NCBI GenBank assembly: GCA_002414385.1
Contig: DHZH01000008.1
Coordinates: forward strand, 130,847-194,846
Direction of reading: 5' to 3'
Length of the DNA stretch: 64,000 bases
DNA from: Gammaproteobacteria bacterium UBA5109
GTDB taxonomy: Bacteria > Pseudomonadota > Gammaproteobacteria > Pseudomonadales > Pseudohongiellaceae
Below the pieces are notes generated by a model. That model did not search any database, was not told the origin of the DNA, and saw only the letters and a program-made list of their open reading frames with translations. How positions within the stretch are numbered: position 1 is the first letter of the stretch; the number at the start of each line of letters is the position of its first letter. Position numbers and translations under genes: made by a program. Below are positions 8,519-17,954 of the stretch, in pieces.

Positions 8519-9196
8519 CTAGAGGTCAGTCTGGTCGTAACCACTGAGAACAGTCACCCGTTGACCGGTATTAACATCTGACAGGCTGGTGACAATATCT
8601 CGAGGCAGAACACCCTGATTGGGCTCAACCGTATAAAGCAGTTCCAGCAAGGCTCCGTTCCTGATTGTTTCAGTACTCACCAGCTCAAAGCTTCTGGTCA
8701 ATTTGATCAACTCGTCTTCAATCAGCTTGTCAAAATCACCATCCGGCGGCACCTGAACCTTGATTACCTGGCGTTGAATATTGCTGGCAAAAGCATTCAG
8801 TTTCATCATCAATACAATTACCACACAGATGGATACCGTGGCTGCAATGGCCAGCGCATAAAAACGTGTGCCGGTCGCCATACCGATTGCCATGACCAGA
8901 AAAATGAAACCCATATCCCTGGTCTCTTTCAGGGCATTACGAAAACGGATAACTGAAAAGGCACCCACCAGGGCAAAAGCCCGGGCAATATTAGATCCCA
9001 CCACCAGCATCAGGACTGCAATCACCATTGCCACAACCACCAGTGTCTGCACATACGACTGGCTATAGGAAATATTGCGATGCGTGGCGCGATACACAAA
9101 ACCAACCAGCGTTGCCAGTATGAACGACAGTGAAAGCACAATAATAATATCCAGCGTGTTAAACGTGCCGGTCAGATCAACAAGGTCCAGATTCAT
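8519..9196 (-). CDS. DUF4956 family membrane protein
   Basis: Unknown function. The 225-residue protein has four or so transmembrane helices in its first 135 residues, including the conserved family stretch ARAFALVGAFSVIRFRNALKETRD with GFIFLVMAIGMATG after it, followed by a soluble C-terminal domain of about 85 residues. This is the DUF4956 architecture, whose members are usually encoded beside VTC-domain and CotH genes. The 9-base gap after the VTC gene makes co-transcription nearly certain and suggests it forms the membrane channel or anchor for the polymerase. That functional idea is an inference from context. Confidence 0.85.
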   Translation of the reverse strand: MNLDLVDLTGTFNTLDIIIVLSLSFILATLVGFVYRATHRNISYSQSYVQTLVVVAMVIAVLMLVVGSNIARAFALVGAFSVIRFRNALKETRDMGFIFLVMAIGMATGTRFYALAIAATVSICVVIVLMMKLNAFASNIQRQVIKVQVPPDGDFDKLIEDELIKLTRSFELVSTETIRNGALLELLYTVEPNQGVLPRDIVTSLSDVNTGQRVTVLSGYDQTDL

Positions 9197-9205
9197 GTGC
9201 TCCCC

Positions 9206-10024
9206 TTAGCGGTGTAAAGTAATGCTTGGTGGTTCAGGAATATCATTTGAATTCGGCAGTTTATCAGTATTAGTCGCACTTGCCTCAACCGCCTTGCAAT
9301 ATTTGGATACCCGCACGACATCCAGGCCCAGCCTGGCAGCCAGATCAGTAAACCAGGTTGGCACCCTTTCATTGGCCTTGATTTCAACAATGGAAATATG
9401 CGGAGGAATTATAAAGCGGTTTTCGCCCCGCACATCCAGTGCCAGATCCTTGTTCCTGCCCTGCACCCGGTGATCCATGGTGATACGCATTCCCTGATCG
9501 GCATCGATACCGACATAGGCTTCACGCTGATAGGTGGTCACTACTGTGGGCTGCAAATCAACGGAATTACAGAGCATCAGCACTTCATTGACAAAAGCCT
9601 GGCGCAGCGCCGGATTATCCGGATCCATGCGCTGCTCACACAGGAGTTTTGCTTCCCGGTAGCTCAATGCAATGCGGCGTTTCTGCGTTACCCGGTTAAC
9701 CCGCTGTTTGATTTCAACAAAGACCGTACTGTCCTCCTTAATTTGCTCAGGGTCACCATAGGCCCGGATACGTAATTTGCGACGAAAACGCAGTCCTTCA
9801 ATTTTTTCCCAGTAAAACCTGAAATCTGCACTGTCAAAATACAGGCTGCTGACACGACTGGAAAGTTCATCATTGTGCGAGTCGTGCGCCATACGTTCAC
9901 GTACCTGTTCTCTGAATTCAGGAATTTTTGTTTCCGGCAGGTAGTATTTTATTTCGTAGCGATTGAATCGATGCAGGGCACTGGCTGTCGCTGTCGCAAT
10001 CGATTCATTGACTTCTTGACTCAT
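9206..10024 (-). CDS. VTC domain polyphosphate polymerase-like protein
   Basis: VTC-domain proteins make inorganic polyphosphate from ATP in yeast vacuoles; bacterial homologues are assumed to act on nucleotides or polyphosphate. The 272-residue protein has the tunnel-domain pattern in order: RYEIKYYLP, SLYFDS, then RRKLRIRAYG, FVEIKQRVNRVTQKRR and the metal-binding MRITMDHRV, ending VEIKANERVP. The alternating basic and acidic residues of the triphosphate-tunnel fold are kept. I take the ATG at 10024; a GTG at 10036 is possible, and neither has a clear ribosome-binding site. First gene of the VTC-DUF4956-CotH operon. Confidence 0.87.
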   Translation of the reverse strand: MSQEVNESIATATASALHRFNRYEIKYYLPETKIPEFREQVRERMAHDSHNDELSSRVSSLYFDSADFRFYWEKIEGLRFRRKLRIRAYGDPEQIKEDSTVFVEIKQRVNRVTQKRRIALSYREAKLLCEQRMDPDNPALRQAFVNEVLMLCNSVDLQPTVVTTYQREAYVGIDADQGMRITMDHRVQGRNKDLALDVRGENRFIIPPHISIVEIKANERVPTWFTDLAARLGLDVVRVSKYCKAVEASATNTDKLPNSNDIPEPPSITLHR

Positions 10025-10144
10025 GTTACTTACCACAGCGTCATCGCAGGCGCTGTATATTTCACTGATTTTACTTCAGTGGAGCAGCTTAGCGGCGCTA
10101 TCTGGCAATGTCTATAGCGATGCCGGGTCTATAATTTGGACGAC

Positions 10145-11017
10145 ATGACTGCAATCTGCTATAAAACCACAATGCAGGCAGCCCTTATTTTCAAGCACCT
10201 CCACAAACACAGCATCCTGTCAGGGATTTTGTTTTTACTGACTGCCCTGTACTGCACTGATTTACTTGCCCAACGCGAATTCCGCGTACTGCAGAGCCTC
10301 GAGTATGATGCTACCGAAGCACTGCCCGATGATTATCAGGTTCCCGGGGAATTCGTGGTTGGCAGACTCATGTATCCCTCTGGCGCGCAGGATTATGGCT
10401 GGGAACGCGGCGGTACCAGCTGGGCAGTCGATTATCCGCGCGGTGACCGAACCTATGCCCGCCTGCTGGAAAGACTGACAACAATGGATGTACGCTCGGT
10501 TGAGCAACCCGTCAACCTGGATGATGGTGACGATATTTATAACTGGCCATTCCTGATCGTTGGCATGCCGCGCAACTGGAGTCTCACCGATGGTCAGGCT
10601 GCCAAACTCCGTGATTATCTTCTGCGTGGTGGTTTTTTACTGGCGGACAGTTTTTTCGGCTCCCGGGAATGGAGCGGATTTATGCGCAGCCTGAACCGGG
10701 TGTTTCCAGACCGGCAAATTGTTGACTTACCGGACGACCACCAGGTCTTCAGTATTATCTATGATCTTAATGGGCGCACCCAGGTCGCCAACATGCGCCA
10801 GTTGTCCTCTCGTGGCGTTCCCTATCGCGGAGATGGCGCAGTCCCTCAGTGGAGGGCGATTCTGGATGATGCCGGACGTGTCATGGTAGCGATTTCCTTC
10901 AACAACGATATGGGAGATGCCTGGCAGCATCAGGATAATCCGCGTTACCCGCAGAGTGCTGCCAAAATGGGAATTGAGTTTGGCGTGAACTATGCCATTT
11001 ATTCCATTACTCACTGA
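10145..11017 (+). CDS. Exported DUF4159 domain protein
   Basis: DUF4159 proteins have a flavodoxin or glutamine-amidotransferase-like fold and no established function. The mature region contains the family motifs LMYPSG, YPRGDRTYARLLERLT, the PFLIVGMPRNWSLTDGQ segment and LRDYLLRGGFLLADSFFGS. An N-terminal signal sequence (hydrophobic ILSGILFLLTALYCTDLLA) predicts export. Start is uncertain: ATG 10145 (chosen) or ATG 10172, with a TATAAT at 10130-10135 that would make the first nearly leaderless. It is divergent from the VTC operon across about 120 bases and convergent with the MFS gene, overlapping its end by 11 bases. Confidence 0.8.
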   Translation: MTAICYKTTMQAALIFKHLHKHSILSGILFLLTALYCTDLLAQREFRVLQSLEYDATEALPDDYQVPGEFVVGRLMYPSGAQDYGWERGGTSWAVDYPRGDRTYARLLERLTTMDVRSVEQPVNLDDGDDIYNWPFLIVGMPRNWSLTDGQAAKLRDYLLRGGFLLADSFFGSREWSGFMRSLNRVFPDRQIVDLPDDHQVFSIIYDLNGRTQVANMRQLSSRGVPYRGDGAVPQWRAILDDAGRVMVAISFNNDMGDAWQHQDNPRYPQSAAKMGIEFGVNYAIYSITH

Positions 11018-12254
11018 GTTCCGTTAGGGGTTCCGCTTCAAAATACTCCTGCATCTGCTGACGGTAGCGCCAGTACCAGATTAAAACAGCCAGACAGATA
11101 AGTGCAGCAACCAGGTTGGGCCAGAACAGGCCAAAGAAGTCTGCGAATACTCCGATAATCAACACGCCTATTGCCGTCGCGCCACGCGTCATGGCCGCCC
11201 ACAGGGCCAGCACCCGGCCCCGGACTTTATCATGAATGCTGTTTTGCACCATGGTCTGGCTGGCTACTGCGCTCAGGGTCACCGACCAGCCGACGATAAA
11301 TATCAGCAACAGACCCAATGTATAGCTCTGGGTCCAGGCAAACATGATCAGGGCAAAAATTGACAGCAGGGCATTAAGCAACATGCTGGAAACCAGCCCC
11401 TGAGCCCGACCCCGCAGGGTGATATACATGCCCCCGGCTACAGCCCCGAAACCCAGTACTGCGGTATACAGGGCAAGGTCATCCGCCCCACCCTGGTAAA
11501 CCGCACCGATAAATGCTGCCAGCATCAATGTCACTGGTCTGACTCCACAGGCCATGACAGTCTGCAGGACAAAGATGCTGCCCAGCGCCGGGATATCCCG
11601 AATATAGGTGACGCCTTCACTAATACCCCTGCTTATTGAAGTGGACATTTCGTTGGTTTTATTGGCAGGCAGTCTGATAAAACTCCAGGCCAGCAGAATT
11701 GGTATGAAGGTAATGGCATTGATCAGCACTGCCAATGCCGTACCAAACAGGCTGATTACAATACCTGCCAGGGCCGGTCCAACCAGACGCGCGACATTAA
11801 ATAAAACAGCGGTAAAGGAAGACGCAGAGACAATATCCTTTCTGGCGACCAGATTGGGCACGATGGACAAGCGAATTGGCTGATGTGCTGCCTGCAGTAT
11901 GCCATCCAGCAAGGCAAAGAAAAACAGCAACTCGACAGTAACAACATCAAGAATTATCAGGACATAGAGAGCAAAAGCCTGCAGCATCATCCCTGACTGG
12001 GTCAAGATGGTTAACAGTTTGCGGTCAAAGCGATCTGCCCAGACGCCTACAATGGGGGAAACCAGCAGCAGGGGCGCCAGTTCGGCAAAGGCCACTGCCC
12101 CAACCCAGAATTCCGATTCAGTTAACTCCCAGGTCAGCCAGCTGATGGCCAGACGCTGCATCCAGAACCCGATCAGGGAAATGCTGTTGGCACTGACGTA
12201 AATGGCAAAGTTTCTGTTGCCAAAAACCGAGCGCAGTGCAGCTAGATTACTCAC
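11007..12254 (-). CDS. Major facilitator superfamily exporter (EntS/MFS_3-like)
   Basis: The 415-residue protein has twelve predicted transmembrane helices and the MFS loop 2-3 pattern PIVGVWADRFDRK. The sequence style (RNFAIYVSANSISLIGFWMQ near the N-terminus, AHQPIRLSIVPNLV in helix 4-5) resembles the MFS_3 group that includes the enterobactin exporter EntS and many predicted drug exporters. Substrate cannot be inferred. Start is GTG at 12254 with an AGAGG ribosome-binding site. It follows the ccmI end by 45 bases on the same strand but has no functional link to cytochrome maturation. Confidence 0.85.
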   Translation of the reverse strand: MSNLAALRSVFGNRNFAIYVSANSISLIGFWMQRLAISWLTWELTESEFWVGAVAFAELAPLLLVSPIVGVWADRFDRKLLTILTQSGMMLQAFALYVLIILDVVTVELLFFFALLDGILQAAHQPIRLSIVPNLVARKDIVSASSFTAVLFNVARLVGPALAGIVISLFGTALAVLINAITFIPILLAWSFIRLPANKTNEMSTSISRGISEGVTYIRDIPALGSIFVLQTVMACGVRPVTLMLAAFIGAVYQGGADDLALYTAVLGFGAVAGGMYITLRGRAQGLVSSMLLNALLSIFALIMFAWTQSYTLGLLLIFIVGWSVTLSAVASQTMVQNSIHDKVRGRVLALWAAMTRGATAIGVLIIGVFADFFGLFWPNLVAALICLAVLIWYWRYRQQMQEYFEAEPLTELSE

Positions 12255-12299
12255 CAGGGAACCTCTGATTACTTTGTACTTGTGCTGTCAGCGGCCCGA

Positions 12300-13544
12300 T
12301 CAGGGGACAGGGTCTGCGATCAACAACTCGATGATTTGTTCCTGTTCTGACGGAGCAAATGTTTCCGATCTGGCCTGAAAGCCGCCTTCTGCAGCGGTCG
12401 CTTCACGGGCAATAGTGGCACCGATAAAGACTGTATCTGCTGTCGCCAGGGTCAGCTGCGGCATCATGGCATCACTTTCATCCAGAGTTACCGTCAATGG
12501 CAAGTCACTGGGGTTAAACTGCACTGCAGCCAGCGGCATGGGCATGGCCTCGGTGCGGGCAAAGATAAAGACTCGCATATCTTCATCAATCTGATCACGA
12601 ATGCTGTCATCAATGGCAACTCTGACAGTAACAGAAACGCCAACCGGTTCATCCGTTTCAGGTTGCTGCATGCCCATCATTTGTTCAACTGCGGCGATAC
12701 GCTGATTCAGTTGCTGGACCTGGGCACTGCCCGGGGTTAACTGTGATATCTGGCGGCGCCAGAATGAAATTGCTCCGGCATAATCATCTGCCAGAAAGGA
12801 TTCAAAAGCCAGAATGCTCATGATGGCCTGTTCATTGGAATTTATCTGCAGGGCTTCATCCATGGTTTGTCGGACTTCCTGTGTCAGGCTTGAACCGGCC
12901 AGCAAATACTGCGCCTGTGCCAGTTGTCCCAGAATTGTCGCTTTGTCGGCATTTTCTTCCATGCCTTCAGCAAGCGTACTAAACACCCTGACGGCATCAG
13001 TGAATTGCTCCAGCGAAATATATAAAGTCCCCAGGGTATAACCAGTCTGGATATCGTCATTATCCCGCTCAAAACTCTGGTTAAGCACTACTGTAATTTC
13101 CTGCAGGATTTCCAGTTGCTCTGCTTCAGTCGTTACGGCACCGATCTGATCCAGTAATTCAGGAATCACCAGTTCATGGCCTGCCCCAACTTCACGATAA
13201 AGCAGAAAGCCGCCAATGGGAATGATCAACATTAACAGGATGGGCACCAGACGGGTGTGCGTGGCATACGCACTGCGGCTGCCTGCAGCATGATCTTCCA
13301 GGTCACTGAGAAAATTACGCTCGAGCTCCAGCTTCAGCGTGTCATATTCTTCTGCTTCAACCAGGCCATTACTGCGGTTTTCATCCAGCTCCTGCAGGCT
13401 TTGTTTAAAAACCTCAATATTTTGCTGTTTGCGTAACTCACTCTGCTCGGTTTTTTGTTGGCCGCGATAACGCCAGACCGGTAGCAGCACAAACAATGAC
13501 GCCAGCAGCATCAGCAGCAGAATATAGAAATACAGACTTGTCAT
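12300..13544 (-). CDS. ccmI: Cytochrome c biogenesis protein CcmI
   Basis: CcmI holds apocytochrome c for heme ligation by the CcmF/CcmH complex. The 414-residue protein has two N-terminal transmembrane helices (about residues 4-22 and 97-113) flanking a cytoplasmic basic/leucine-rich segment, then a periplasmic TPR region (about 150-290) and a C-terminal domain with the ADTVFIGATIAREATA-type region. This is the fused CcmI form found in pseudomonads. Last gene of the ccm operon, 0 bases from ccmH. Confidence 0.9.
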   Translation of the reverse strand: MTSLYFYILLLMLLASLFVLLPVWRYRGQQKTEQSELRKQQNIEVFKQSLQELDENRSNGLVEAEEYDTLKLELERNFLSDLEDHAAGSRSAYATHTRLVPILLMLIIPIGGFLLYREVGAGHELVIPELLDQIGAVTTEAEQLEILQEITVVLNQSFERDNDDIQTGYTLGTLYISLEQFTDAVRVFSTLAEGMEENADKATILGQLAQAQYLLAGSSLTQEVRQTMDEALQINSNEQAIMSILAFESFLADDYAGAISFWRRQISQLTPGSAQVQQLNQRIAAVEQMMGMQQPETDEPVGVSVTVRVAIDDSIRDQIDEDMRVFIFARTEAMPMPLAAVQFNPSDLPLTVTLDESDAMMPQLTLATADTVFIGATIAREATAAEGGFQARSETFAPSEQEQIIELLIADPVP

Positions 13545-14012
13545 TTATTTGTTGTCCGCGAGAATGGAATCCAGCTTTTGTTGTTCTTCAGTGCTCAAGC
13601 CAGCTGTTGCAGGGCGGTTCTGGTTGTTTCTGATGATGCGCCACGCGACCAGCATACCAATCAGTAAAAGAATCAGCGGGCCGAACCAGAGCATAAAGGT
13701 GCCACGATTCAGTGGCGGACGGTAATTGATAAAATCACCATAGCGCTGGGTCATGAAATCAATAATTTCGTCATTGCTGCGCCCTTCCAGAATCTGTTGA
13801 TAAATTTCAGCGCGCAGGTCCGCTGCAATCGGAGCATCTGAACCGGCAAGGTTGGAGTTTAAACACATTGGACAACGCAGCTGGTCACTGAGCTGTCGAA
13901 ACTGTTGCTGCTGCTCCTGGTTTTCAAAGACATAATCTTCAATTGCCGCATTCACATTCACTGAACACAGGCAGGCAAAGATCATAAAAACTGGAATCAG
14001 TGTATTACGCAT
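13545..14012 (-). CDS. ccmH: Cytochrome c biogenesis thioredoxin-like protein CcmH
   Basis: CcmH reduces the CxxCH cysteines of apocytochrome c before heme attachment. The 155-residue protein has a signal peptide, the signature LRCPMCLNSNLAGSDAPIA with the RCPMC redox pair, the FMTQRYGDFINYRPP block and one C-terminal transmembrane helix. Length and architecture match the short CcmH (CcmL) form. It abuts ccmI and follows ccmG with 2 bases between. Confidence 0.95.
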   Translation of the reverse strand: MRNTLIPVFMIFACLCSVNVNAAIEDYVFENQEQQQQFRQLSDQLRCPMCLNSNLAGSDAPIAADLRAEIYQQILEGRSNDEIIDFMTQRYGDFINYRPPLNRGTFMLWFGPLILLLIGMLVAWRIIRNNQNRPATAGLSTEEQQKLDSILADNK

Positions 14013-14014
14013 GC

Positions 14015-14548
14015 TTATTTCAGACGGTTAATGACCGGTTCGAAAGTATCTTCCCAGATCTGATGATTGATAACCCCGACATGGCGATAACGGATCATGC
14101 CAAAACTGTCGACGATAAAGGTTTCTGGCGCTCCTGCCACCCCGAAGTCAATGCCGAGGCTGCCGTCCAGGTCAACAATCACCTGCCTGAAAGGTGTGCC
14201 TTTTTCTTCCAGGAACAGACGTGCTTCATTAAGGTCATCCTTGTAGTTAACCCCGATAAAATTCAGGTCCTCTTCCCTTTCACTGATTTCAACCAGATAG
14301 GGATGCTCGACATGACAGGGTGGGCACCAGGTGGCCCAGAAATTAATAATGGAAATATTGCCTTGCAGATCCTCTGAGTTGATCATTGTTGTTACGTTAT
14401 TAAGCTCAGGCAAACTGAATTCCGGCAAGGGACGATTTACCAGTGCCGAGGGCACCTGGTTCGGGTTTCTTCCCAGGCCAAATAACAGGAGTCCCAGCAT
14501 CAGGAAAAAGAAGACAGCAGGAATAAACAGTTTTACCCGGTTATTCAT
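14015..14548 (-). CDS. ccmG: Thiol:disulfide interchange protein CcmG/DsbE
   Basis: Membrane-anchored thioredoxin-like protein that supplies reductant to CcmH or apocytochrome c. The 177-residue sequence has an N-terminal anchor helix, the active site WATWCPPCHVEHP (CPPC), and the GAPETFIVDSFG cis-proline region. Family-typical EGV-like loop residues are partly changed but the fold motifs are intact. It overlaps the ccmF stop by 4 bases. Confidence 0.94.
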   Translation of the reverse strand: MNNRVKLFIPAVFFFLMLGLLLFGLGRNPNQVPSALVNRPLPEFSLPELNNVTTMINSEDLQGNISIINFWATWCPPCHVEHPYLVEISEREEDLNFIGVNYKDDLNEARLFLEEKGTPFRQVIVDLDGSLGIDFGVAGAPETFIVDSFGMIRYRHVGVINHQIWEDTFEPVINRLK

Positions 14549-16548
14549 GATGCCTCCGCTGCCAGCTTGCCACCTTGTCCGGAATTTTCTGCAAGGGCAC
14601 TTGGCACTGGTTTTTTCGAACGATATCGTTTGTCAGTGATTGCCAGAATGCCACCGAAAGCCATCAGGAAGGCGCCCATCCAGATCCAGAAAACAAAAGG
14701 TTTGTAGTGAATACGTACTACCCAGCTACCGTCACCACGTTCATCACCCAATGCGGTAAACAAATCACGGAAGAACCCGACATCAATGGCTGCTTCTGTC
14801 TGTACAGTACGCGTAGCAAAATAGGTGCGCTTCTCCGGATAGAGCGTCATGTACTCTTCCCCGTTTCGCAGTACCGTCACCGTACCCCGCTGTGCTTCGT
14901 AATTGGGACCTACTTCGTCCGTAATGCCCTGGAAAATAAATTCATAATTACCGATGCTTTCACTTTCGCCGGGAGCCAGGCGCACATCACGCTCGACACT
15001 GTACTGACTGGTCATACAGACACCCAGGATAATCACGGCCATGCCCAGATGAGCAAACTGCATACCGTAGTAACTTCGGGTCAGCGACTTCAGTCCGACA
15101 AAAAAGTTCTTTTTGTTGGCGGTTTTTGTCATCAGGTCTTTAATGATGGTCAGCACAATCCATAAACCCAGCATCATGGCAATAATGGCAGAGATATTCA
15201 CGCTTGAGGTTGTGACCAGAGGAATAATAATGCCCAGCGCCACACTGGCAATCAGCACTTTACCCAGCTGCTGCTTCAGGTAAGTCACTGAGGTCTTCTT
15301 CCAGCGTGAGAAAGTACCCACGCCAAGTGCAAGTGCCAGGAGTCCCATGAGAGGAACAAATACAGTGTTGAAGTACGGCGGTCCGATGGAAACACGATTG
15401 GCTTCACCATAAACTGCTTCGTGTATCAGGGGATACAAGGTCCCCAGTAATACTGCAGCAGTGGAAACCACCAGAATGATATTATTAATCAGCAGAAAAA
15501 CTTCACGCGAGGTCATGCTGTAGGAAGCATTGCTTTTAACCACCGGGGCCCTGAGTGCATAAAGAAACAGGGAAGAACCGATAACCGCCAGCATCAGGCC
15601 CAGCAGGACCAGACCACGTTCCGGATCTACCGCAAAGGCATGCACGGAAGTCAGTACGCCGGATCGGACAATAAATGCCCCCAGCAGGCTTAATGAAAAA
15701 GCTGCAATTGCCAGCAACACCGTCCAGCTTTTGAAAACACCACGTTTTTCCGTCACGGCCAGTGAGTGAATCAGTGCTGTGCCTACCAGCCAGGGCATGA
15801 AACTGACGTTTTCCACCGGGTCCCAGAACCACCAGCCACCCCAGCCCAGTTCGTAATAGGCCCACCAGCTTCCCAGCGCAATCCCGATGCTCAGAAATGC
15901 CCAGGCAGCATTGGTCCATGGTCGTGTCCAGCGCGCCCAGGCAGCATCCAGACGTCCACTCAGAAGCGCGGCAATGGCAAAGGCAAAGGCCACAGAAAAC
16001 CCGACATAGCCCATGTACAGGAAAGGCGGATGCACAATCATGCCGAAATCCTGTAACAGGGGATTCAGATCGTTGCCATCAGCCGGTGTATTGAGCAGGG
16101 TGCGATCAAAAGGATTGGAGGTCAGCAAGGTAAACAGCAGAAAACCGATAATAATAATACCCATGACTGACTGTACCCGGGCCAGCATATCCAGAGGCAA
16201 GTTTCTGCTGAACAGGCTCACGGCATAAGTCCAGCTTGCCAGCATGAGTATCCACAAAACCATGGAGCCTTCGTGCCCACCCCAGACCCCGGAAAATTTA
16301 TAACGGACCGGCAGAAGACTGTTGGAGTTACTGGCGACATAGGAGACGGAAAAGTCATCCGTCAGAAAAGCATAGGAAAGACAGGCAAAACTCAAGAGCA
16401 TGAAGACCCAGATGCCGGAACTCAGGGGGCGGCACAAAGACATCCACAACTGGTTGTTGCTTACTGCACCGCTCATGGGTATGACCGCCATCAGCGTTGC
16501 CAGACACAAAGCCAGAATCAGGGAAAAATTACCAAGTTCAGGGATCAC
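14545..16548 (-). CDS. ccmF: Heme lyase subunit CcmF
   Basis: CcmF, with CcmH and CcmI, ligates heme from CcmE to apocytochrome c. The 667-residue polytopic protein (about 15 helices) contains the tryptophan-rich WWD signature (GWGGWWFWDPVENVSFMPW, about residues 230-248) and flanking conserved histidines such as MIVHPPFLYMGY. Its start is GTG at 16548, inside the end of ccmE. Length is normal for the family. Confidence 0.97.
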   Translation of the reverse strand: MIPELGNFSLILALCLATLMAVIPMSGAVSNNQLWMSLCRPLSSGIWVFMLLSFACLSYAFLTDDFSVSYVASNSNSLLPVRYKFSGVWGGHEGSMVLWILMLASWTYAVSLFSRNLPLDMLARVQSVMGIIIIGFLLFTLLTSNPFDRTLLNTPADGNDLNPLLQDFGMIVHPPFLYMGYVGFSVAFAFAIAALLSGRLDAAWARWTRPWTNAAWAFLSIGIALGSWWAYYELGWGGWWFWDPVENVSFMPWLVGTALIHSLAVTEKRGVFKSWTVLLAIAAFSLSLLGAFIVRSGVLTSVHAFAVDPERGLVLLGLMLAVIGSSLFLYALRAPVVKSNASYSMTSREVFLLINNIILVVSTAAVLLGTLYPLIHEAVYGEANRVSIGPPYFNTVFVPLMGLLALALGVGTFSRWKKTSVTYLKQQLGKVLIASVALGIIIPLVTTSSVNISAIIAMMLGLWIVLTIIKDLMTKTANKKNFFVGLKSLTRSYYGMQFAHLGMAVIILGVCMTSQYSVERDVRLAPGESESIGNYEFIFQGITDEVGPNYEAQRGTVTVLRNGEEYMTLYPEKRTYFATRTVQTEAAIDVGFFRDLFTALGDERGDGSWVVRIHYKPFVFWIWMGAFLMAFGGILAITDKRYRSKKPVPSALAENSGQGGKLAAEAS

Positions 16549-16981
16549 AGGTCGCTCCTGACGCTTCCATGGCTGCTACAGATTCCGCAGGCATATAGTT
16601 TTCATCATGCTTGGCGAGAATCTGACTGGCCTGGAAAACGCCGTTGCCGTCAATATAGCCATCAGCGACAACCCCCTGCCCTTCGCGGAACAAATCCGGT
16701 AATACACCAGTGTAGGATACCGGAATATCCACCAGGCAATCTGTTGCCATAAATTGTACTTCCGTTCCCTGCAGTTCGCCGCTGCGCAGGCTGCCGGATT
16801 TCACCATGCCGCCGATACGAAAATTCTGCCCACTAGGCACTTCTCCCTGCGCGACCTCGGAAGGAGTATAAAAGACATTAATGCCTTCATTCAGGGCGAA
16901 CAGTACCAGGCCCACGGCAATAGCCGAGCCGACAACGATAAAACTGACAATTGTCATTCGCTGTTTACGTTGCGTTGCCAT
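16538..16981 (-). CDS. ccmE: Periplasmic heme chaperone CcmE
   Basis: CcmE binds heme covalently and carries it from CcmABCD to CcmF. The 147-residue protein has an N-terminal membrane anchor (about residues 9-29), the OB-fold core (FRIGGMVKSGSL, VQFMATD, GVLPDLFREGQGVVADG) and the heme-binding motif LAKHDENYMP with H125 and Y129, the expected covalent and axial ligands. It overlaps ccmD at its start and ccmF at its end. Confidence 0.97.
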   Translation of the reverse strand: MATQRKQRMTIVSFIVVGSAIAVGLVLFALNEGINVFYTPSEVAQGEVPSGQNFRIGGMVKSGSLRSGELQGTEVQFMATDCLVDIPVSYTGVLPDLFREGQGVVADGYIDGNGVFQASQILAKHDENYMPAESVAAMEASGATCDP

Positions 16982-17192
16982 TTCTCATCTCCTCATGTTC
17001 CTGTTGTGCCCGTGCTCGTTCCGCCTGCACCTGTTCACGCTTGAGCTGTTGTCTGAAATACTTTTTTCGTGCCATCAAGGGTTGCCAGATATTAACAAGC
17101 AAGACCAGCGCGAAAAAGGCATAGGCAGACCAGACATAAACAGCATAGCCGCCCATGGATATAAAATCGGCAAAACTGGCAAAACTGCCCAT
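16965..17192 (-). CDS. ccmD: Heme exporter protein CcmD
   Basis: Small membrane protein that stabilises CcmC and CcmE in the heme-loading complex. The 75-residue product has one central transmembrane helix (AVYVWSAYAFFALVLLVNIWQPLMA) and a strongly basic, cytoplasmic helical tail, as in CcmD. It starts at the ccmC stop codon and overlaps ccmE by 17 bases. Confidence 0.9.
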   Translation of the reverse strand: MGSFASFADFISMGGYAVYVWSAYAFFALVLLVNIWQPLMARKKYFRQQLKREQVQAERARAQQEHEEMRNGNAT

Positions 17193-17944
17193 CAGTTCTC
17201 CCCTCTTGCATCGCCAAGAATATCACTGACCCAGTCGGTGCGTCGCTCTCTTATCAAAATCTCGTTACGGGTGCGGAGGATGATGGCAATAAGGAAAAAT
17301 CCCAGCAAGCCAAAGCCTACAAAAAATGCCGGCACCCAGACTTCCGGTGGATTGGCGGCTGTATTGCTGAGTGATAAATTACTCGCGCCCTGATGCAGGG
17401 TGTTCCACCATTCAACCGAATATTTAATAATCGGCACATTCACTACTCCCACCAGGGTTAATACGGCAGAAGCCTTTGCCCCGGATTGCGCAGAATCATA
17501 GGCAGAACGTAAAGCCATCACGCCGATAAACAAAAACAGCATAATCAGAGTCGAGGTCAGGCGCGCATCCCAGATCCACCAGGTTCCCCAGGTCGGAATG
17601 CCCCACACTGAACCGGTAAAAAGTGCCGCCGCAGTAAAGGTCATGCCGACCGGCGCACAGGCCTTGGCAACCATATCAGCCATCTTGATGCGCCAGATCA
17701 GAAACGCAGCTGCCATACAGGCCATCATGTAATAACAGCCCATGGCAATGGACGCCGAAGGCACGTGAATATAGGCAATCCGGTAATTTTCACCCATCTG
17801 GTAATCCGGTGGCGTAAAAGCCAGTCCCCAGACCAGACCGACTCCCAGCAGAATCACGGTAAGTCCTACCAGCCAGGGCATGTATTGCCCGGTCATGGTA
17901 TAAAACCATTTCGGTGAACCCAGTTTGTAAAGCCATTTCCACAT
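17192..17944 (-). CDS. ccmC: Heme ABC transporter permease/handling protein CcmC
   Basis: CcmC presents heme to CcmE. The 250-residue protein has six transmembrane helices, the WWD-type motif GIPTWGTWWIWDARLTS and the conserved heme-ligand histidines in AYIHVPSA and WWNTLHQGAS. Length matches family members. It lies 10 bases downstream of ccmB within one transcript. Confidence 0.96.
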   Translation of the reverse strand: MWKWLYKLGSPKWFYTMTGQYMPWLVGLTVILLGVGLVWGLAFTPPDYQMGENYRIAYIHVPSASIAMGCYYMMACMAAAFLIWRIKMADMVAKACAPVGMTFTAAALFTGSVWGIPTWGTWWIWDARLTSTLIMLFLFIGVMALRSAYDSAQSGAKASAVLTLVGVVNVPIIKYSVEWWNTLHQGASNLSLSNTAANPPEVWVPAFFVGFGLLGFFLIAIILRTRNEILIRERRTDWVSDILGDARGEN

Positions 17945-17954
17945 AGTCAGATTT

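Noticed and set aside
12300..12320. GGGGACAGGG at the ccmI end as another copy of the left-edge repeat.
   Set aside because: It lies within the conserved C-terminus of ccmI and does not match the left-edge sequence over a useful length.
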